The notes below the pieces were generated by a model that ran no database searches, was not told the origin of the DNA, and saw nothing but the letters and a program-made list of their open reading frames with translations. Shown piece by piece: positions 36,642 through 48,661 of a stretch of DNA of 64,000 nt; position 1 is the stretch's first letter, and the number at the start of each line of letters is the position of its first letter. Origin of the DNA: Siphonodentalium dalli (Eukaryota; Mollusca; Scaphopoda; Gadilida; Siphonodentaliidae); assembly GCA_032622095.1 (NCBI GenBank), contig CP136061.1, forward strand, positions 201,432,244 to 201,496,243, given 5' to 3'. The translations under genes were made by a program, and so were the position numbers.

Positions 36642-38382
36642 ATCGGGGGGGGGTAGTAAACAATTTGCAGGAAGGTATGCCGGGGTGTTGGGTGGCCCGA
36701 AGGGCAAAAAACGCGTTTTTTACACCCTCATGCAATTTTTTTACTAAAGACATTTTGTGGACTTATATGACATTTGTAACAGTTTAAAACATATTCTAAG
36801 AATTTATAACTGCAAAAGCACCATATTTATGTTACTGGGACATCATATGGGCCTCAGGAGAGATGACATTGAGCTATATGGCATGTTGCATATGGGACGG
36901 TGGGGTGAAAAAAATCCTTCCCGACAGCCTTCGGAAAGAAGCTTCAAAAAATGTAAAACTGAAATATATAAACTTGTCTTGATGTAACTAAAGCCAAGAT
37001 CATTGTGTGCATGGAAAAAGAGCAACTGCCTCAAACATTAATGTGACTATCAATGGCTAGAATATAATTGTCATCACACTGTTCATCAGTGCATCAAGCC
37101 AATCAGTGAAATATTTGTATGTCTATCAACTCATATGATCTGTTACTCTCACAACACCTAAAATATCCAAGTATGGCATAGCGACTGTTTGTCATTTATT
37201 ATAAAAGAGGTTGCTCCAGTAGTCTAACAAAAGTGTTAAGGCATAATGCTAGATAATGGGCTGGTTGACAGACTAATCGGGAAATGGTTAGAAATTATGG
37301 AATTGTGTGTATCCTGTACAATGACCTAAGTTTGCATATATAAGTAAACTTGCCCTGATGCAACTAATGCCTAGATCATTGTGTGCATGGAAAAAGAGCG
37401 AGCAACTGTCTCAAACATTAATGTGACTATAAATGGGTAGAAAATATATGTAATCAGTGCATCAATCCAATCAGTGAATTATTTTCATGTCTTTCAACTC
37501 AGATGATCTCTCACAAGACCAAAAGTATCCAAGTCTGGTATAGTGCTGTGACTGCTTGTCATATATATATATAAACGAGTAGGATCTGTCCGGAGTGTTT
37601 TCTCTCAGACTCCTGGACCGAGTTCAACCGAATTTGGTGTGGTGACTCGGGGTACCATGGCGGATGTTAAATGGTATTAGTGTTTCAAAAAATTTAATTT
37701 AAAAAAATAAAATAAAATTGGTTTTGTTAAATTGAGCAAGGAATTCAATCTTTAAAAAAAGTATATTAAAACAATATATATAACTCAAAATGTTTCAATG
37801 ACCAAATGTGCTTGAAGTGCACAAAGGGGCTGCTGCTAAGTGAAGGGTCTGTCTAAGATCAAAATGTGTGCGAAGTCCAACAAAGGGGGCCACAGGTATC
37901 TCCGATGCTGAATATAGGCTCACAAAGGGAGCATGTTTCAGCTAGTTTAATATTTATATAATAGAACTAAGTTGCTCCAGTAGACTAACATAAGTGGTAT
38001 GGAATATGTTAGATAATGGGCTGATTGACAGACTAATCAGGAAATAGTTAGAAATTATGAAATTTTGTGTATTCTGCACAATGACCTCGGTTTACAGATG
38101 ATCAGCAATTTATAAAAAAATATTTAAAATTAAAACAGCTTCTGAAACAGGATAAACTGTTATTTGAACTAATTGAGATCATTCCCAGTCATAAGAGTGA
38201 TATCAGTATAGTTTTATGAGATTTTAGACCAATTTTAGTGAAATTTGGGGGGTGGGTGTCAAAAAATTGGGACTAAAATAAAATAAATTGCAGGTTTGGG
38301 GGTGGTGGGTCCACGAAAATGCCAGATGCAAAAAAATGGCATACCTTCCTGCAATTTTTTACTAACCCCCCCCCCCCCCCTG
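36642..38382. mobile_element. Poly-G-ended element B, 1.74 kb
   Basis: The left end is a run of G, then TAGTAAACAATTTGCAGGAA, then GGTATGCC; the right end is GGCATACCTTCCTGCAATTT, then TTTACTAA and a run of C. It is inserted in the left TIR of the hAT-like element. The interior has a directly repeated ~390-bp module (near 36965 and 37350: GATCATTGTGTGCATGGAAA; part again near 37970). A second copy of the family, reversed, lies at 63180-63720. Confidence 0.8.
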
Positions 38383-39276
38383 GTTCTATCGCCGGTATTA
38401 TGATGGTTCTTGACTGATTTGTTACGGTTACTTATGACTAAAAATTGTCATTTTCGGGACAAAATCACCCATAATTATATATATCTTAAATACATTAAAC
38501 TTTCTTGAACGAACAGAAGCTGCATAAGTGCCGTTTTACTGAAACCTGAACTTTAGATCACAATTAACTCGGATATAGCGAGTTAACGTGTAATTATCAA
38601 CATGTAATCACTGAAAATCAAGCCTTGTAAACGTAATTTCATTGTTTTTGGTGGCATACCGACTGTGAAACGCATTCTGAAGACGAACATGAGAATAAAT
38701 TGTACCTATGGTATATTCTTCTGTAAGATAGCTAAGGAAATATCCCGATGTGTGTCAATAATTTGGAGCATTAATTTAATGTACATGGCTCATTCGAGCT
38801 TCCAAATTTTGTCTAATTAATTTTTAAGGATGTTTTATAAGATTGGTTGCAAATACAAGAAATGTTGATAAGTATATATACCGGCCTCATATGCTCTGAG
38901 AAATACATACTCCAACTGTTCACAATTTTTCGTACAGAAGTGAAACAAAGGCTCTTTATTTCTACCATACCAAGAATAGTGTAACACGGAACGTTCTTTT
39001 CTGTTCCATGTCGTGCAAATGGTTTTTTTTTTGGGAACCCAAACATCGGTTTCAAAGTTGTATTTTTCATGACTCCAATGTGTATTTCTGTGACATTATT
39101 ATACTGCTCATAGAAAGGTAATTAAAGTATTTATCGAGCTATTTCTATATCGGGAAAACTTAAAAAGCGACTATTATTACGCGTATTTTGGAGCGCAAAC
39201 TACCAAGTGACTTTAATTGATAAATGGAGGTCTGTTGTTGAAAGTTCCAGGTGGGATATATGTGTTCAATTCTAGC

Positions 39277-39435
39277 CAGGGTTTGGGCGATTACATGCCA
39301 ATGTAATCGATTACGATTACAATCACTTTTGATTTACATGATTACGATTATTGATTACATTTTTTTCAAATGTAATTGATTACGATTACAATTAATTTAG
39401 TAAAATGTAACTGATTACTTTTCGATTACATCTGA
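39277..39435. repeat. GATTAC-rich hAT-like terminus inside the 4-kb element
   Basis: CAGGGTTTGGGCGATTACAT is followed by many TGTAATCGATTACGATTA repeats, like the palindromic ends of the other hAT MITEs. No right end was found. Confidence 0.4.
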
Positions 39436-40814
39436 TTACAATGTTTAGTTTCCAACTATTTTGATCCCATAGGAATAAATAATGAAATAAATCAAATTAA
39501 AATATCAAATGTTATTTAATAAAAAAAAACTATATGATACGTAAACAAGGAACGACTTAACAAATAAAACAAGCGAGCAATAAGCACATAATCTTTTTAC
39601 ATTAATTTGTGATGTTTTATCATGGAGTTGTGCACCAACATAATGGGAATAGACCATGTTTTATGTGTATTTATTTAATTTTTATTAAATATAGTTTTCA
39701 TTTCGATCGAACCATCCAAAATATCATCGAGTGAAATGTTAATACGCTCGTATATGCTTAGCTGCCTATTTGTATATGAAGCATTTACATAAATAACCCA
39801 AATTGCACAAGTAAGCCCAAAATAGAGTTAAAACGAAATTAATTACAAACTATATACCGGCACACGGACTGGCTAAATCAACTCGGACTCACTTTATCGT
39901 TCATACTGCCTCAAGGTGAAATGACAATTGTGGACAAATGAAATTAAAACATGTGGGGGGGGGGGGGCAACTTGCAACACCCTTTGTTTGACCTTAATAT
40001 ATAAAGGAACCGAGAAATGGCATGGGTCACCTATATGAACCCCTCTGCATGGGCGGCGGCCATTTTCGAATAAGGAATGGAAGTCACGTGGTTCGTATAA
40101 GTTTAATACAAGCTGAAAAATGCGACTTTTTGAAAAAAAAACAGTGGCGGCCATTTAAAATAAAAAGTGGCTGCCATATTGAAAATAAGTGGCGGCCATT
40201 TTGAATCAGTCGACCATTTTGTTGAGGAAAAAATCAGTCTTCGCAGTTCACATTGACATTCTTGTCAAATAGCATGCTTTGCGTCACAATAAAGTGAACG
40301 ATTCTGTTACTACTGTTGACACATAATTATATATAAGAAGGCAGTGTAACTCACCGAAATTGATCATAAGTGATGTAAATTCAACATAACTGATATTTCG
40401 TTGTGTTCACTTGGTTATTTTCACGTATTCTTCCAAATCATAGTCATCGTATTTCATCGTATTGGGACCATATACTATGAGGGGAATAGAAAAACTAATC
40501 GAATTATCACCTAGATGGCTCAAAAATTGCGTTTTAACTGTCAAAATCTCGCGAAAATGTATAATTTGGATCATAAGGAACCGTCACAAATCAGTCAAGA
40601 ACCATCACAAATCTGCGATATAACGACTTCCGATGTATCAGTTACTACACAGTGAGGTATACACTAACTATAAGAAATATAGTACCTGCACTGTTTTTTT
40701 TCTCAATGTTATACACTTCCATGTCAAAACATCAGAACGTTCCCAGATTTTGTACTGGTGGAATATGATTTCTACGGACAGGGCTAGAGTAGAGATACGT
40801 GACATGATCTATAT

Positions 40815-42640
40815 AGAAACGAGCTGTGTCCGTCCGTCCGTGTGTCGGTGCGTTCGTGCATCTGGGTTGTCCGCTTTATAACTTGAGCAATATCAATTCA
40901 ACGGATTTTACTGATATTCGGTACGTGGTTCAAATTTGATAAGACCCAGACCATGTTCGAATTTGGTCACAGTTATGCCCCTTTTTCGACTCAGAAATCT
41001 ATGTCTTCGGGATGTCCTTATGGTAACTTGAACAATATTCAATTGAATAATTGGTATGTGGTTCTCATTTGAGAAGACGCAGGTCAAGTTCGATTTTGGT
41101 CACGGTCCGATGATTTTTGACGGAGTTATGCCCCTTTATCGCCTTAGAAATAGATGTCTTTAGATTGTCCAGATGGTAAGATGAGCAACATTCAACTGCA
41201 TTTCTTATTATTTGGTACATTTGAGAAGACGCAAGCCAAGTTTGATTTTATTTGACTTTATTGAAATAATATTTGTGTTCTCTTAATGATAAAGTGAGCA
41301 ATCTTCAAAAGAATCTATTGATACTTGGTGTGTTGAATACCTTTGAGAACGCACAGACATCGTCTAGTTGCAGTAAAATTTTGCCAGAAGTTGACTTCTT
41401 TGTTCTTAAGAAAGCCAACATCCCAAAAATGCCACCTCGATTCGGGGGACGTGCGACCGTTTTTGTTTGTTTGTTATATTAATGTTGTTTTGTCTGTAAA
41501 GTTTAGATGTCCATGTGTTATCCTCATTATTTCGCCTATTCACAACAACCAATTTTCTATTTGAGTGAAACCCATGTTAAATGTACTCAATCCGATCAGA
41601 CGGTCCCCATATCATCAAGTTACAACAACACACAAATTTCTTTTGTTATCAGAATCGATTAATTACAACAAACTAATGCTAACCGATATAAAATTTGACA
41701 AAAACTCAACTTAAGTTTTGACGAGCCCTATAATCTTCTATAACTTTGCCGTTTATGGATGGATATTGACAATTCTTGGTATATGTGAGTTTATAGACAT
41801 TTGCGACAGCTTCATGTAGAAAATCAGGTCCACACCAACATTTTTGCCAAGGTTGTGGCTCTTCGTCTATTTTCTTTTTGCAATTTCAAAGCAGTTAGCG
41901 CGATAACTTGAACAAACGTCAACTGATTCAATTATAGTTGGTGTTATGATCTCTTACAACACTTTCTCGATCGAGTTCTAATATCTGGTTTGTCTGATTA
42001 TTTGAATGTGAGTTATGGGCCTTAGTTTGTGAATTTGTTTTATTAGAAATGTTATATGGCCATTAGCACGATAAATTGAACAAACGTCGAGTCCATTCAT
42101 ATTTGGTATATAGATCTTTCACAACAATATTTAGAACGAGTTAGAAAATTAGGTTTGTGCAATAGTTTTTGCCTGAGTTCTGGCCAGTAGGTTGTCTATT
42201 TGCCCCCCCCCCCGTTATCTAGAAATAATCGGTCTCCGTCCGTCCATTATGCAGTGTATGCGTCTGTCTGGGCGTCAGTGCTTACACCCGCCTTGATGGA
42301 TTCAGGATGCTAACTTCAGTTATAGTCATCTGATTGTATCCAAATTTGGTACATGTTTGTGGATTGTTCACATGAAAATACACATCAAGTTCGAACAGTG
42401 GTGAGGTCTGCTCATTTTACCTAAGTTATGGTCTTTCTCGACTTAATAATTGACGATTGTCGACTTTGAATTAGCCGATTTATTTTGGTTTCCGGGTGAT
42501 AACTCTAGTTTTAGTTTCCGATTGTTTTCAAATTTGGTATATATGGATTTACTTACATGAACATACAGGTAAAGTTCTAATTTGGGTTTGATCCACTCAT
42601 TTTTATCGGAGTTATGATCCTTGTTGGCTTTAGACATAAT
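40815..42640. repeat. Degenerate ~150-170-bp repeat region
   Basis: Units share AACTTGA(G/A)CAA(T/C)A, AATTTGGTA, GAGAAGACGCAGGTCAAGTT and GTTATGCCCCTTT. Unit starts lie near 40875, 41023, 41178, 41293, 41899 and 42069; 42300-42640 continues in a diverged form. A TCCGTCCGTCCG stretch opens the array. Reading frames here show no domain. This style of array is widespread in molluscan genomes (general knowledge). Confidence 0.6.
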
Positions 42641-42915
42641 TTACTGATTAATCTTGTGTCTAATAAAAGGTGTGTTAACAATATAGACAGTTTGAACCAA
42701 AGTTTTAATCATGATTGTTCCAAGAATCAAATTTACTAAAAGCCACCAGTAAAGTAAGTTCACCCTATTTGGGGGAAGTGTCCTAGCGGCCTGTAATGTT
42801 TGTAGAACACGCACACGTTTTTGAATTATTGTATTCACACCGGCCAGAAAGCAGGTTGTTACATGTCATATTGCTTTGGGATGGAATGAACATTGTGTAG
42901 AAAATTCATCACACA
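42641..42915. other. Unassigned sequence
   Basis: Nothing recognised before the 3' end of the non-LTR element. Confidence 0.35.
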
Positions 42916-44298
42916 ATTCAATTCAATTAGTTTATTCTGATCGTCAAGTCGAGACATTACAGAGATATATGGATATAATATACAATATATTTCAGTACAG
43001 ATATACATGTATATATTATATATGGCATAATACAAGAAGATAGAAAGGTTGGACGGTATTCGGTTGTTTCAGTATGCCAGGCGGGGTGATAATAAGCCTC
43101 AGGCGGACTTGAATATTTCTATGACCTTCTTAATATACACTGATAGAGTTTTAACTGTCTTTTGATTTCGGGAGTTGAAAAGAGTGGCTAGTTTGTAAGT
43201 GGTAAGTATTTGGTAGAAGTAGGGTTTCGTGTATTTTATTTTAAGTTCATTTAGTTCCCTACATTTCAGTACCATGTGATATTCGTCGCCATTTCAAGAT
43301 TACATAGTGTGCAAATTCGGTCTGAGTAATCTGTATTTGTCCAAGTACCATGTTCTATAGGGAGTTTGTGGTTTCTTGTCCGGAAGGCCATAATATAGTT
43401 AACTGCTCTGTTATCATCTAGGGTTAGGTAATTCTCTGTTTCAAAGTTTGACTTTATAATCCGGTAAAATCCGTATATTTGCTTGATTTCGATATTGTGG
43501 TCCACCATTCTTGTTTGTATATGTCGCGTAGTTTGCCAGAAATTGTGCGGTTAAAGCTTTTCATGCTTATAACTTATTGGTTGGTCCAAACAATAACGCA
43601 TTGTTCAGGCATATGGCTGCAACAAAGCGTTTTTAACCGGATTATTCTCAACGAACACACCTAAACGATAGACCTTTTCACATCATATCCGGCAACCGGG
43701 TCTTTTATACGGAAAGCAACAAAAAAGAAAGATAATATTGAATAAATAATTGCCACCAGTGACTACATTAAAGCTACTGACCAAATAAGTAAACAGTTGT
43801 TAAAACTTGTACCCAAATTCCGTTGTAAATGAATTTACAATAAAATATGTTTAAAGTAAAAATACTCATGCCGAGGCAATTAAGGGTATTCCGAATACCG
43901 ATAATCAATGACTTATTAAAAACATTATCACAATATAAACAATACATAACATAATACAACATAAGAGGTAACCAGCTATTAGTCGGCATAGAAATAAGCT
44001 TAGCCCAGTACGAGAGGAAACGGGTTTTGATCTTCACTGTTATGGGACACATTCCTAGTTCCCCATAAATGAAAGCATTCGGTGTGGACTTTATCAGTTT
44101 AAGTGCGAATTTCAAGAACCATAATTCCAGTTTTTCAAAGCATGTTAGGTTTTCATAGCCCCACACCACCGCTCCATAAGTCATGATTGGTACAATCGAT
44201 TTTTCGTAGATCTCCAGGATACTTTTTACATGCAGTGAGCTTATTATATCGGACTTTATTGAGTAATGCGTACATCGCTGTTTTCGCGGATTGGCATC

Positions 44299-45911
44299 TT
44301 AGGCCCGTTCCAAACGACGGATTTTTGTCGACTCGAATCTAATACCAGACCCACAATTGTATTAAATGCGTCAAAAATGCGACGTTTGAAACAATTAGAT
44401 CCGTGTCAGACGCATCACAGACGAATCTCCGTCCAATTCAGACGAATCTTCGTCGGTGATGCGTCTGAAATCCGTCTTGGTTTCAAACGACGGATTTTTG
44501 ACGACTCGAATCTAATACATGTGACGAGAAGAGCCGAAAGTTGCCGAAGAACGAATGCAAATGATATGATAATGATATGTTAATGGTATAATAATGAGGG
44601 GGCTCCCCTTATCTGAGGAAATACCCACATGACGTCATTTGTCGCACGCTCTCTTTGTCATAAAGAAAGATATATCTATAAGCATTGCTTAGGTAACATT
44701 GTGCAAATTGTAATTATTTTGGTAGTTTGATTCCTCAACGAACATGGCATGTCACTGACTCACATCTTATAATGGATATAGTATCAATGTTTTAGAATAA
44801 TCCATATATACCGGTATAAGGGGTAGGTAGGGGTTGTAGCAACTGATTTATAATAATTCATATAGACCGATATTCCTTATTGTAAGGAATAGGGGTGGTA
44901 GTCTCTGATGTATAATAATTAATATTTAGCGATATTACTTATTATAAGGGGCAGAGGTGGTACTACTGATTTATAATAATTCATATATACCGATACTACT
45001 TATTATGAGGGGTAAAGCGGTAGTATAACTCTTATTTATAATAATTGATATATTCAGGTATTACTTGTTTTAAGGGGCAGAGTGGTAGCCTACGATTTAT
45101 TATAATTTATAAATACCGGTATTCCTTATTATAAGGGGTAGGGGTGGTAGCCTCAGATTTATAATAATTTATATAAACCGGTATTACTTATTATGAGGGG
45201 TAGGGATGGTAGCCTATGATTTATAATAATTCATAGATACCAGTATTCCTTATTATAAAGGATATATAGGTGGTAGCATATGATTTATAATATATAATTA
45301 ATATATTCCGGTATTCCTCATTATAAGGGGTAGGGGTGGTACCACTGATCTTATTTAATTCATATATACCGGCATTACTTATTATGAGGGTATAGGGGTG
45401 GTAACCTCTTATTTGTAATAATTCATATATTCCGGTATTCCTTATTATAAGGGTAGGGGTGGTGGTCTCTGATTTATAATAATTCTTGTATACCTGTATT
45501 TACATGCATGGTATACACATATATGGCAATTGGTTGCACGATCTAACATTTATTTGTAGCGCCTATTATATTATATTATATAACTATATGAGTATATGTA
45601 CTATATACATCCTCATATACATATGCACATATATTCGCGCTGCAATCGCGCATATATTTATACATAATTTATACTGTATTTTAGTATATATATATGTATA
45701 ACATACCGGTATATATAGGCCTCTATATCTACGCGTGACCATTTTGTGAAGGTAACATGGAGTGCACCTTTAAATAAATCGACCGATGTATTAGATTCGA
45801 CGCGACAAAGATGCGTCCGTCTGAAACAAAATTGACCGCAGACGCATCACCGACGGATTTAATACAATTAGATTCGAGTCGACAAAAATCCGTCGTTTGG
45901 AACGGGCCTTA
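44299..45911. mobile_element. 1.6-kb TIR element with TTA target duplication inside the retrotransposon
   Basis: The ends are GGCCCGTTCCAAACGACGG and its inverse CCGTCGTTTGGAACGGGCC. TTA flanks both sides (44299-44301 and 45909-45911). Subterminal copies of GACTCGAATCTAATAC occur at both ends, and the left end has a second internal copy of the TIR motif near 44488. A 3-bp TTA duplication is typical of PIF/Harbinger. No transposase; the middle is a minisatellite. Confidence 0.9.
44800..45485. repeat. ~60-bp minisatellite, about 11 units
   Basis: The unit is roughly TATACCGGTATTCCTTATTA, then TAAGGGGTAGGGGTGGTA, then GCCTCTGATTTATAATAATT. Units are diverged but in register. It forms the core of the TTA-flanked element, paralleling the minisatellite cores of the two fold-back elements. 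Confidence 0.85.
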
Positions 45912-46413
45912 GATTCCTTTCCATTGCGAAAGATCTTCGTTTGTGGAATGTGGTTCCACTGTACTTAAAATGATCAACCTGTTCAATGATTTGGTCTTTA
46001 ATCGTGAAAGTTGGTAGCTGGTGCTTGTGTTTCGGCTTACGTCCAAAGACGACAACGTTTGTTTTAGCAATGTTCACATTCAATTTCCAACGTGTACAAT
46101 AGGCAGTGTTGGCCAATAATACAAAAACATCATCGGCATATATGAGTAAAAACAACTTTAAATAGATATCCGTTTCCACTCCACTGAGCTATCCCGCAAC
46201 TGTTATTATAGCGCTTAGCAAATCTTCACTGCATGTGCTGAGAATTAACGTGCCTCGTGAAAACTCATTAAAGTCAAAAGTGTTAATTAGTATTTTCCGC
46301 TCGAAAATTCATATACGTACAGTTTATTGTCATTGCATTAACACCTCTGTTGTGTATGCGCGTCAGTGTTTTTTTTATGTTATCAGTTTCTTTTTGAACA
46401 TTTGTAATTCCAG

Positions 46414-46755
46414 TTTGGTACATGGACGAATTAAAGGAGCCTCGGGAAGGAAAGACCATCTTATTGCAATCGAGTAGAGCAACCCTGGACGATGTCCACA
46501 TAAAATGTAATGTGCATATCAAAACCAATGATTGGAACGAAAACACATGCAACCAAGGTGGGACACATGCTATAATCAATGTCAAAGACGATAACACCCC
46601 AACATGTTATTCTAACATCAAGGTGACACAAACTTCAGCAGAGCCATTGTATTTTCAATGTGGGGAAAATTCCGAGAAAATCTGTTGCAAAAACATTGGG
46701 ATAGAAGTTAGAGGAAATCGAACACATCGTTATTGCATATTCATATATACAAGCC
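46414..46755 (+). CDS. Unidentified phase 1-1 exon, Cys-rich extracellular-type module
   Basis: The acceptor TTTGTAATTCCAG and donor AAGCC followed by GTAAGTATA bracket 342 bases, open throughout. The exon enters and leaves in phase 1, the class typical of shuffled extracellular modules. The peptide (after WYMDELKEPREG) carries seven cysteines: VHIKCNVH, ENTCNQGG, PTCYSNI, YFQCGEN, KICCKNI, RYCIFIY. It has alternating hydrophobic strands and an NRTH glycosylation motif. I do not recognise the family. A TTAA MITE starts 15 bases after the donor. Its final base could pair in frame with the exon at 62004. Confidence 0.5.
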
Positions 46756-46770
46756 GTAAGTATACGTTAT

Positions 46771-47235
46771 AGGCCCATTTAATTTTCGAGTCGCCGATCA
46801 TTTTAATAGTACCTTGATATACGGTTTTAATAACAATCTATGCCATAAAATATGCTTGAAATACTATAATTCATCACCATTTGAAACGTCTATGTCTCAG
46901 AATATGACCATAGATAAATAGAAAACAGCTGAAATCATAGAAAGATTCCCCCAGTTATAGCTCCCAGAATCCAACATAATTCAAACTAAAAATGTATATT
47001 CAATGGAAGGGGAATAACTCTATATCTTATGTAATTCCCCTTCCATTGAAAATATTGAAAAATTAACACAGAAAACACAAGACGCTATAGCAACAAAAAC
47101 AACATGTTCTCAGTTTATTACACCGAATAAGTTTATAATACAATGTTTTGAACAACCTCTTTCAAATGGTATATAATATGGCATAATATATTATATAAAA
47201 TTATTGGGGGTTTCGAAAATTAAGTGGGACTTTAA
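46771..47235. mobile_element. TTAA MITE family 5, complete copy
   Basis: The left end is AGGCCCATTTAATTTTCGAG (flank mutated to TTAT). The right end is TTTCGAAAATTAAGTGGGAC then TTTAA (TTAA at 47232-47235). Shares its interior with 32094-32560. It contains a strong hairpin around 47003-47050 (TTCAATGGAAGGGGAAT against ATTCCCCTTCCATTGAA). Confidence 0.75.
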
Positions 47236-47438
47236 ACATCGCTTTCAAGTTATATTTATCCATATTTTTATGTTACCCGTGAACGGATATGGCGACCTAT
47301 CAGTAGGTTAGGGTTAAAATATTTCCACGTTACTCATTTTACAACAATTTAGGTATGATATAGGGTAGAATAGTATATTACCATTGGATCTGAAAGTTCC
47401 AAGGGTTTTATATCTGCTACATCACCTACAATTACGAC

Positions 47439-47990
47439 CAGGGTTCGCGCTGGACCGAAGTTTACTTTTGCCAAATATTTTGCCAAATGAAAATATTTTT
47501 TGCCAAATTCTTTCAGAAATTGCCAAATGCTATCACTTTCTGAAAAATTGAGTTTTATATTTCTACAAGCGCTGTTTGAAACACTTTTGTTATCGATAGG
47601 AAAGCAGTTAATTTTAAATAATTATCGCATCTCTACTGTGATTTATCATAGAACAACAAACCATTTTACCGAACAATACGATTGTTGAAGGGTTGCTTCA
47701 CCAGAAGGGGAAATAGAAAAGAGGATTATCTATATGTAAACACCACAACATTAAATTATATAGTAATCTCATCGATATTAATGCTATCAGATTACCTGCA
47801 TCTTGATAAAGGTGTCAACATTTTCTAACCCTATAGACCACAGCTAATTGGAATGGTTTCCTGAAATTAATGTCATGAGTGACCAATAGTTTTTTTTCTT
47901 GAGAATTTAAAAAGTGACTTGCCAAAACTTTTGCCAAATTAAAATATTTTTTGCCATTGGCAAATTTGGCAAGTGGCAGCGCGAACCTTG
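47439..47990. mobile_element. Non-autonomous hAT element, 552 bp, TSD ATTACGAC
   Basis: The ends are CAGGGTTCGCGCTGG and GCAGCGCGAACCTTG. Perfect 8-bp duplications ATTACGAC lie at 47431-47438 and 47991-47998. TTTTGCCAAAT repeats occur near both ends, as likely subterminal motifs. No transposase. Confidence 0.92.
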
Positions 47991-47998
47991 ATTACGAC

Positions 47999-48505
47999 TC
48001 GCTAATCTATTTCGTATTTCGCGCTACCTCTCGATACAAGTCGCTCAGCCAGCGAGATCTGGCGAGATCTCACACGTAAACAGCCGAAGCACTACTTTAA
48101 AAAAAAGAATACGCATTGTTTATGTCAACTGATTGTGCAATAGTTCCAGATCAATCTACCAACCGACAGTTATAACTAAATTCAGTCTGATACACGTCCG
48201 TCAATGTTTTCCTCCCTCCGTCTTTTATTTAATAATGCCGTTCGCAAGAATATCTCACTTTTTCTACAGAACTATATTTTTTGATGCGCACGAACACGAA
48301 ACTACGATGTAAGTAATTCATTCCCTATATTTTTCTCACAAGGTGCAGAAGCATATACTTTCTCACAACTTTTTCTTTTAATTCGCCTTTGGTGAAGGTA
48401 AGTGCCCATCGTCAAGCTCGTTTATTGGCCTTACTTATATTGAACTTATATTGAAATTAATTTGGGAGCCGTCCTTTTTCTTGTCCGCTTTTCTAAACAT
48501 ACGGC
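47999..48505. other. Unassigned; probable 5' flank of retroelement
   Basis: No ORF of note. GGTGAAG followed by GTAAGTGCCC at about 48393 is a good splice-donor match with no evident coding exon. The retroelement boundary was not located. Confidence 0.35.
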
Positions 48506-48661
48506 ATGGCTTTTGCAATTCCGGCCATCGAAATTCGGGTGGCGGTGGTCGGACATTCGTTCGTCTGCCGAGTTTGTTCTAGCTTTGGTTTTGTGGACCA
48601 TTCCGGCTTTTTCGTCGGCCAAAATTTTGCCGAGCTACACGTTGTGGATTATAGAGGAGCG
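48506..48661 (+). pseudogene. SGNH-hydrolase ORF of a DIRS-order retroelement, N-terminal part
   Basis: ATG at 48506 opens MAFAIPAIEI, then RVAVVGHSFVCRV, which is block I of the SGNH fold with His in place of Asp-Ser spacing (GHSF is common in this retroelement lineage), then LHVVDYRGA. The frame is broken at about 48661 by a 2.2-kb fold-back element and resumes at about 50927. No close upstream stop decides the start; it is simply the first Met before block I. Confidence 0.7.

Larger units (their letters stand above)
36622..40654. mobile_element. 4.0-kb hAT-like element, TSD AGGTATAC
   Basis: The ends are CACTGTGTAG and CTACACAGTG. Perfect 8-bp duplications AGGTATAC lie at 36614-36621 and 40655-40662. 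The TIR continues inward on both sides: TACATCGG, then TGATGGTTCTTGACTGATTT (38401-38430, and reversed near 40570-40600). The left TIR is split by poly-G element B at 36642-38382. The internal 38.4-40.6 kb has no recognisable transposase. Confidence 0.85.
35698..40814. mobile_element. Fold-back MITE TA-1, copy split by nested insertions
   Basis: The left part 35698-36065 matches 1791-2090 (TAGATCATGTCATGAATCTC; CATATTCCACCAGTACAAAA; GCAAAGCAAAATCGCTC). Homology resumes at 36543-36621 (TTAAATCGGGTAATTTGGAG; AAGTACATTATTAAGGAAC) and again at 40655-40814 (ACTAACTATAAGAAAT; GTACTGGTGGAATATG; GTGACATGATCTA). The gaps are other elements: 36066-36542 and 36622-40654. Confidence 0.8.
42916..46195 (-). 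mobile_element. 5'-truncated non-LTR retrotransposon
   Basis: It is read on the minus strand. 46179-45909 contains the RT catalytic box LLIYADDVFVLLANTA, YCTRWKLNVN and VVVFGRKPKHK, and a HFKYSGTTF block. After an inserted element, 44184-43774 holds the post-RT segment (YGAVVWGYENL; KSTPNAFIYGELGM). 43508-43266 then carries the Cys box ICTLCNLEMA, and a frameshift leads to GDEYHMVLKC and AYKLATLFN-like sequence. The 3' end is a short ATTGAATTGAATTG tail near 42916. The endonuclease and front of RT are missing. Frameshifts and the insertion make it inactive. Confidence 0.85.

Noticed and set aside
36357-36707. Pro-rich minus-strand frame
   Set aside because: Produced by poly-G/poly-C tracts and T-rich repeat ends of poly-G elements A and B.
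41273-41564. Plus-strand frames near 41.3-41.6 kb
   Set aside because: They lie in the degenerate 150-170-bp repeat region and show no domain or splice structure.
43479-43664. Plus-strand frame over the non-LTR element
   Set aside because: Antisense to the retrotransposon coding region.
46283-46597. Minus-strand frame overlapping the 46.4-kb exon
   Set aside because: Antisense shadow of the plus-strand exon, which has both splice sites and symmetric phase.
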